A DNA stretch of 64,000 bases. Origin: Pseudomonas sp. JM0905a (GTDB lineage Bacteria > Pseudomonadota > Gammaproteobacteria > Pseudomonadales > Pseudomonadaceae). Positions within the stretch are counted from its first letter, which is position 1; every line of letters begins with the position of its first letter. The position numbers and the translations under genes are program-made. The stretch is taken from NCBI RefSeq assembly GCF_014700075.1, contig NZ_JACXBU010000001.1:310001-374000 (forward strand), given 5' to 3'. Positions 59,668 to 64,000 of the stretch are shown piece after piece. The notes beneath the pieces are model-generated. The model searched no databases, was not told the origin of the DNA, and saw only the letters and a program-made list of their open reading frames with translations.

Positions 59668-59898
59668 CTACTTGGCCTTGCTGTCAATTTTCTCAGCGAT
59701 GCCGTACAGCTCCATCGCCAAGCATTGCATTAGGTTCGAGATCGCCTTGATGGCGTGGTGAAGGCCTTTCAGGTCTTGGTCGCTCAGGTGGTGTTCGAGG
59801 CCGTCGCAGCCTAGCAGGTCAGCGATGGTGCTGAGGGCGTAGCTGGCCGTCAGAAGGCGGTCGCCCTGGTGATCGGCAATGCGGGCGAAGGTGGTCAT
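59668..59898 (-). CDS. Small hypothetical protein (76 aa)
   Basis: The 76-residue helical protein (TTFARIADHQGDRLLTASYA ... IAEKIDSKAK) has a strong CGGAGGTGAGCC ribosome binding site and good codon use. No membrane helix. I recall similar short proteins (LLTASYALxTIADLLGC) in many Pseudomonas genomes, sometimes near phage-like loci, but cannot assign a family. Unknown function. Confidence 0.65.
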   Translation of the reverse strand: MTTFARIADHQGDRLLTASYALSTIADLLGCDGLEHHLSDQDLKGLHHAIKAISNLMQCLAMELYGIAEKIDSKAK

Positions 59899-59929
59899 GG
59901 CTCACCTCCGGCGGTTCTCCGGTCCGGGG

Positions 59930-60260
59930 TGATGGTGGATACCCGGATGCGTGCATTCCATGCAGGTATGTAGGTGGGCATGGTCAAAGCTCCTTTTGCT
60001 TGGGAGCTGCCACGAATCGTCGCCAAACGATCAGGGTGGCAGCTGTGCGCAGGTTGGCGAACCGGGGCAAAAGGAACCCGGCAGACCTTTCAGTCTCCCG
60101 CGCACAGCCGCCATAACACGAGGTTGCGGGCACAAAAAAGCGCCAGCAATCAGATGGTCGGCGCCTGTGCGCCTTTTGCATTTCGGGTCGCCAAACCCGG
60201 TCCTGGAATTTGCCAGGACGGCCGCACCATAGCCTTGCCTGGGGCGCATGGCAACGCCCT
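59930..60260. other. Structured region of unclear coding status between the 76-aa gene and nadC
   Basis: The region holds several stems: GGCGCctgtGCGCC with TTTT (60160-60177), GCGCC (60141) able to pair with the GGCGC at 60160, and TCCTGG/CCAGGA (60201-60218). Short frames exist on both strands, for example minus 60181 to 59984 (65 residues, WRFFVPATSCYGGCARETERS). I recall this sequence type from many Pseudomonas genomes in several contexts, so it may be a repeat or RNA element. No annotated gene can be supported. Confidence 0.4.
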
Positions 60261-60280
60261 GGGGCTCGGCTAGGCGGGAA

Positions 60281-61452
<1,172 letters not shown>

Positions 61453-63747
61453 ATGCAGACCGACGCTAAGGTGGTGCCGCTGAACAAGGGGGCCACCCAG
61501 CAATCGTCAACCTCACCGGTAGGAAGGCTGCCCGTGGCCTTGATCCAGGTGCGTGACAAAGTGGCATTGCAGTTGAAGCAGGCGCTTCAGGTGCTGTTCG
61601 ACAATGCGGACGACACCCTCTTCGAGATGGCGGACCGCGCCACCAGCAACGCCGAGCAGAACGCCTTCTTCGAGGCGATGCGCGACCTGCGCCTCAAGCG
61701 CAAGAGCATCGAGCGGACCTTCCTGCAGAAGGTCTTCGAGTCATTCTCTTCCCTTAATCAGTATGAAATAGGCGCGGCGCCAAAGCTGGACGCGGTGTCT
61801 TTCGACAGCCTGTCCCTGGTGCAGAACGACGAACTAGAGGAAGTCGTGGCTCTGGACGCCATGGTGGCCAAGGTCGTCAATCGCGATGGCATCGCCCTCG
61901 GCCACCTCACGGCGCGTTTCAACACCCTCGTCAGCAAGAAGATCGAAGACAAAAGCAACCCGCTGGGTCCGCGCCTGCTGTGCGAGACGTTCCTCGACGC
62001 CTGCCGCAGCCTGGGCGTGGAGATCAAGGTCAAGCTGATCATCCTCAAGCTATTCGAGAAGTACGTCCTTACGGAACTCGACCAGGTTTACGCCGAAGCT
62101 AACCAGTTGCTGGTCACTGCCGGGGTGCTCCCGGAATTGCGCTCTGCACCGGCCCGACGCCAGCCGGAGCGTTCGAGCACTGCCGGGAGCCAGGCCCAAC
62201 CGCACACCCAACCCCAGGTTGGCACTGCAGCAAGTGCTGGCCAGGTTTCCGAAGAAGGTGTGCAGGAAGTCTTCGGCGTGCTCCAGGGCCTGCTGTCCCA
62301 GGTACGTGGCAGCAGTGTGTTGCCGCGCCGGGATTATCCGGCCGATGCGGTACCGGTCAGCAGCCTCGACCTGATGCGTCTTCTTTCGCACCTGCAGCAG
62401 CACCTGCCGCAGCAGCACAACGATGACTACGACCTGCGTGTGAGCCTCGACCAGCTGCTCACTCGTGCCAGCGCTCGCAGTGGCCGGGCTCGGGTGGTGG
62501 GGCAGGTGGACGATGACGTCATCAACCTGGTGTCCATGCTTTTCGAGTTCATCCTCGACGACCGCACCCTGCCGGATTCGCTCAAGGCCCTGATCGGCCG
62601 GATGCAGATTCCCATGCTCAAGGTCGCGTTGCTGGACAAGTCCTTTTTCAGCCGCGGTAGTCACCCGGCTCGCCGTCTGCTCAACGAGATTGCCTCCGCC
62701 GCCTTGGGCTGGGTGGAACAGGACGACGCCCAGCGCGACAGCCTCTACCACCGCATCGAACAGGTGGTGCAGCGTCTGCTGAACGATTTCGTTGATGACC
62801 CGACGATCTTCTCCGATCTCCTCTCCGAGTTCCTTGCCTATACCGGCGATGAGCGTCGTCGCAGCGAATTGCTGGAGCAGCGCACTCGCGATGCCGAAGA
62901 GGGCCGCGCCAAGGCGGAACTGGCCCGCCGGCAGGTAGAGGAAGCGCTCAACCAGCGCCTGCTCGGCCGTACCTTGCCGGAAGTGGTGGTGCGCCTGCTG
63001 CAGGAGGCCTGGAGCAAGGTCATGCTGCTGACCTGCCTCAAGCACGGTGTGGAGTCGGTCGAATGGCAGTCCGCCCAGCAGACCATGGATGACTTGATCT
63101 GGAGCGTGGAACCCCACGAGGCTCCAGAAGCGCGTGCCCGCCTTTTGGAGCTGGTGCCGGGCCTGCTCAAGTCCCTGCGCGAGGGGCTGGCCAGCGCCGC
63201 GTTCGATCCGTTCTCCACCAGCGAATTCTTCAGCCAGCTGGAAGCGCTGCACGTTCAGGCCTTCCAGCGTTTCCGCAAACCCGAGCCGGTGGAGGTACTC
63301 GCCAACGACGGCCTGGAATCTCCGCCCCTGCTGCTCGACCTGCCGGACGAGGAAGAGGTGGAGCAGGAAGCGATGCCGGCCATGGTCGCAGTGGTCGAGG
63401 AGATCGTCCTGGTTTCTCCCGGCGAGACGCAGGTGCAGGAACCGGAGAGCTGCCTCGCGGATGATGAAGAAGCACTCGGCTTCGTCGACAACCTGCGGGT
63501 CGGCAGCTGGGTCGAATTCCAGGAAGACGAAGAACACAAGCTGCGTTGCAAGCTGGCGGCGCTGATCAAGCCCACTGGCAAGTACATCTTCGTCAATCGC
63601 ACCGGCATGAAGGTGCTGGAAAAGACCCGTATGAGTCTGGCCGTGGAGTTCCGTCGCCAAGCCATCCGGTTGCTGGACGATGCCTTGCTGTTCGACCGCG
63701 CGCTGGAGTCGGTGATCGGCAACCTGCGCCGGCTCAAGGGGGCTTGA
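61453..63747 (+). CDS. DUF1631 domain protein, copy 2
   Basis: The 764-residue paralogue of the protein at 44965-47250 shares the N-terminal block (VLFDNADDTLFEMADRATSNAEQNAFFEAMRDLRLKRKSIERTF), the middle INLVSMLFEFILDD, and the C-terminal block (VGSWVEFQEDEEHKLRCKLAALI...YIFVNRTGMKVLEKT). The C-terminal block looks beta-rich and PilZ-like, but the RxxxR motif is not evident. The ATG follows GGGAGGCTCGTG. By position it is PA4523 (recalled), a protein once called thymidine phosphorylase without support. Function unknown. Confidence 0.84.
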   Translation: MQTDAKVVPLNKGATQQSSTSPVGRLPVALIQVRDKVALQLKQALQVLFDNADDTLFEMADRATSNAEQNAFFEAMRDLRLKRKSIERTFLQKVFESFSSLNQYEIGAAPKLDAVSFDSLSLVQNDELEEVVALDAMVAKVVNRDGIALGHLTARFNTLVSKKIEDKSNPLGPRLLCETFLDACRSLGVEIKVKLIILKLFEKYVLTELDQVYAEANQLLVTAGVLPELRSAPARRQPERSSTAGSQAQPHTQPQVGTAASAGQVSEEGVQEVFGVLQGLLSQVRGSSVLPRRDYPADAVPVSSLDLMRLLSHLQQHLPQQHNDDYDLRVSLDQLLTRASARSGRARVVGQVDDDVINLVSMLFEFILDDRTLPDSLKALIGRMQIPMLKVALLDKSFFSRGSHPARRLLNEIASAALGWVEQDDAQRDSLYHRIEQVVQRLLNDFVDDPTIFSDLLSEFLAYTGDERRRSELLEQRTRDAEEGRAKAELARRQVEEALNQRLLGRTLPEVVVRLLQEAWSKVMLLTCLKHGVESVEWQSAQQTMDDLIWSVEPHEAPEARARLLELVPGLLKSLREGLASAAFDPFSTSEFFSQLEALHVQAFQRFRKPEPVEVLANDGLESPPLLLDLPDEEEVEQEAMPAMVAVVEEIVLVSPGETQVQEPESCLADDEEALGFVDNLRVGSWVEFQEDEEHKLRCKLAALIKPTGKYIFVNRTGMKVLEKTRMSLAVEFRRQAIRLLDDALLFDRALESVIGNLRRLKGA

Positions 63748-63756
63748 GCCGGCGCA
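63725..63756 (+). terminator. Long hairpin overlapping the DUF1631 stop codon
   Basis: A perfect 14-base stem, TGCGCCGGCTCAAG and CTTGAGCCGGCGCA, with a GGGG loop, includes the TGA stop. No T-run follows. It probably ends or stabilises the mRNA. Confidence 0.6.
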
Positions 63757-63774
63757 AAGGGCCGACAGTGAATC

Positions 63775-63861
63775 GTTGGGTTTCGCTTCGCTCTGTGCCA
63801 ACCTGCGGGGCTTCTGCACACCCGCTTTTGTAGGTTGCGGTAGAGCGAAGCGAAACCCAAC
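63775..63861. repeat. Inverted-repeat element (REP-like, GTTGGGTTTCGC family)
   Basis: The arms 63775-63794 and 63842-63861 are perfect 20-base reverse complements; inside them CCAACCT and AGGTTG also oppose each other. A half-unit of the same family is at 41786-41817, and a degenerate GAGCTCAGCCTCAACCTACG follows near 63898. Confidence 0.75.
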
Positions 63862-63992
63862 ATGACTACGCCTCTACGCTGCGCGTTGTGCTTCGCAGAG
63901 CTCAGCCTCAACCTACGGATGTCAGCTGCTGCTCATCTCTCGCCAAAACGGTTCCACTGCGCCTAAAGTGGGCAGCAGACCAAGGAGCCGAC

Positions 63993-64000
63993 ATGCAGCT
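63993..64000 (+). CDS. Start of a downstream gene, cut by window edge
   Basis: An ATG at 63993 follows AAGGAGCCGAC, a strong ribosome binding site, and only two further codons' worth of sequence remain. In P. aeruginosa the gene after PA4523 is ampD (recalled); whether this is ampD cannot be judged from eight bases. Confidence 0.35.

Noticed and set aside
59516-60280. Integrated island attached at tRNA-Thr
   Set aside because: No integrase and no second copy of the tRNA 3' end was seen nearby. At most a remnant remains.
62050-63819. Minus-strand 589-codon frame opposite DUF1631 copy 2
   Set aside because: The plus-strand frame is a paralogue of another protein in the window, so it is the real one.

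Overview
The window is a chromosomal stretch of a Pseudomonas-type gammaproteobacterium. The evidence is the high-GC, G/C-ending codon use of the core genes, the blocks ispB-rplU-rpmA-obg-proB-creA-rpsT-murJ-ribF-ileS-lspA-fkpB-ispH, pilR/pilS, bamD-rluD-pgeF-clpB and yacG-coaE-pilD-pilC-pilB|pilA|nadC, and many small Pseudomonas-only proteins. From memory of P. aeruginosa PAO1, the order follows the PA4577 to PA4522 region read in one direction, with some insertions and losses. Most of the window is ordinary, densely packed core genome. No insertion sequence, integrase, CRISPR array or rRNA was seen.

Layout. 1-5620: the end of a TraR/DksA zinc-finger protein, a Lon-like protease, a UPF0114 membrane protein, small conserved proteins, FklB, and a small gene behind a Fur-box-like site. 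5750-18538: isoprenoid, ribosomal, GTPase, proline, lipid II flippase, flavin, Ile-tRNA, lipoprotein and IspH genes. 18599-33683: two complete minor-pilin/PilY1 modules in tandem, separated only by a ThiO-type oxidase. 33790-36957: the PilR/PilS regulators. 37130-44543: glutamine-dependent NAD synthetase, BamD, RluD, PgeF and ClpB (with a sigma-32 promoter). 44603-47701: a PilZ protein, the first of two DUF1631 paralogues, and a tRNA Asn-Pro-Lys operon. 47840-52345: NDH-2 and small conserved genes, including a 57-residue membrane protein. 52342-57523: coaE and the pilus assembly genes pilD, pilC and pilB, divergent from the major pilin pilA (sigma-54 promoter). 57805-61129: a low-GC PglL/TfpO-like oligosaccharyltransferase between pilA and tRNA-Thr, a small gene, a structured region of unclear coding status, and nadC. 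61453-64000: the second DUF1631 paralogue, an inverted-repeat element and the start of another gene.

The unifying theme is the type IV pilus: major pilin, prepilin peptidase, platform protein, extension ATPase, sigma-54 two-component control, two alternative tip/priming sets (minor pilins plus PilY1), and a probable pilin glycosylation enzyme. The tandem tip modules are the most unusual feature. The first module has lower GC, a degenerate PilY1 metal site and a different gene order, which suggests transfer rather than simple duplication. Functional statements rest on motifs and gene order read by eye; no database search was run.
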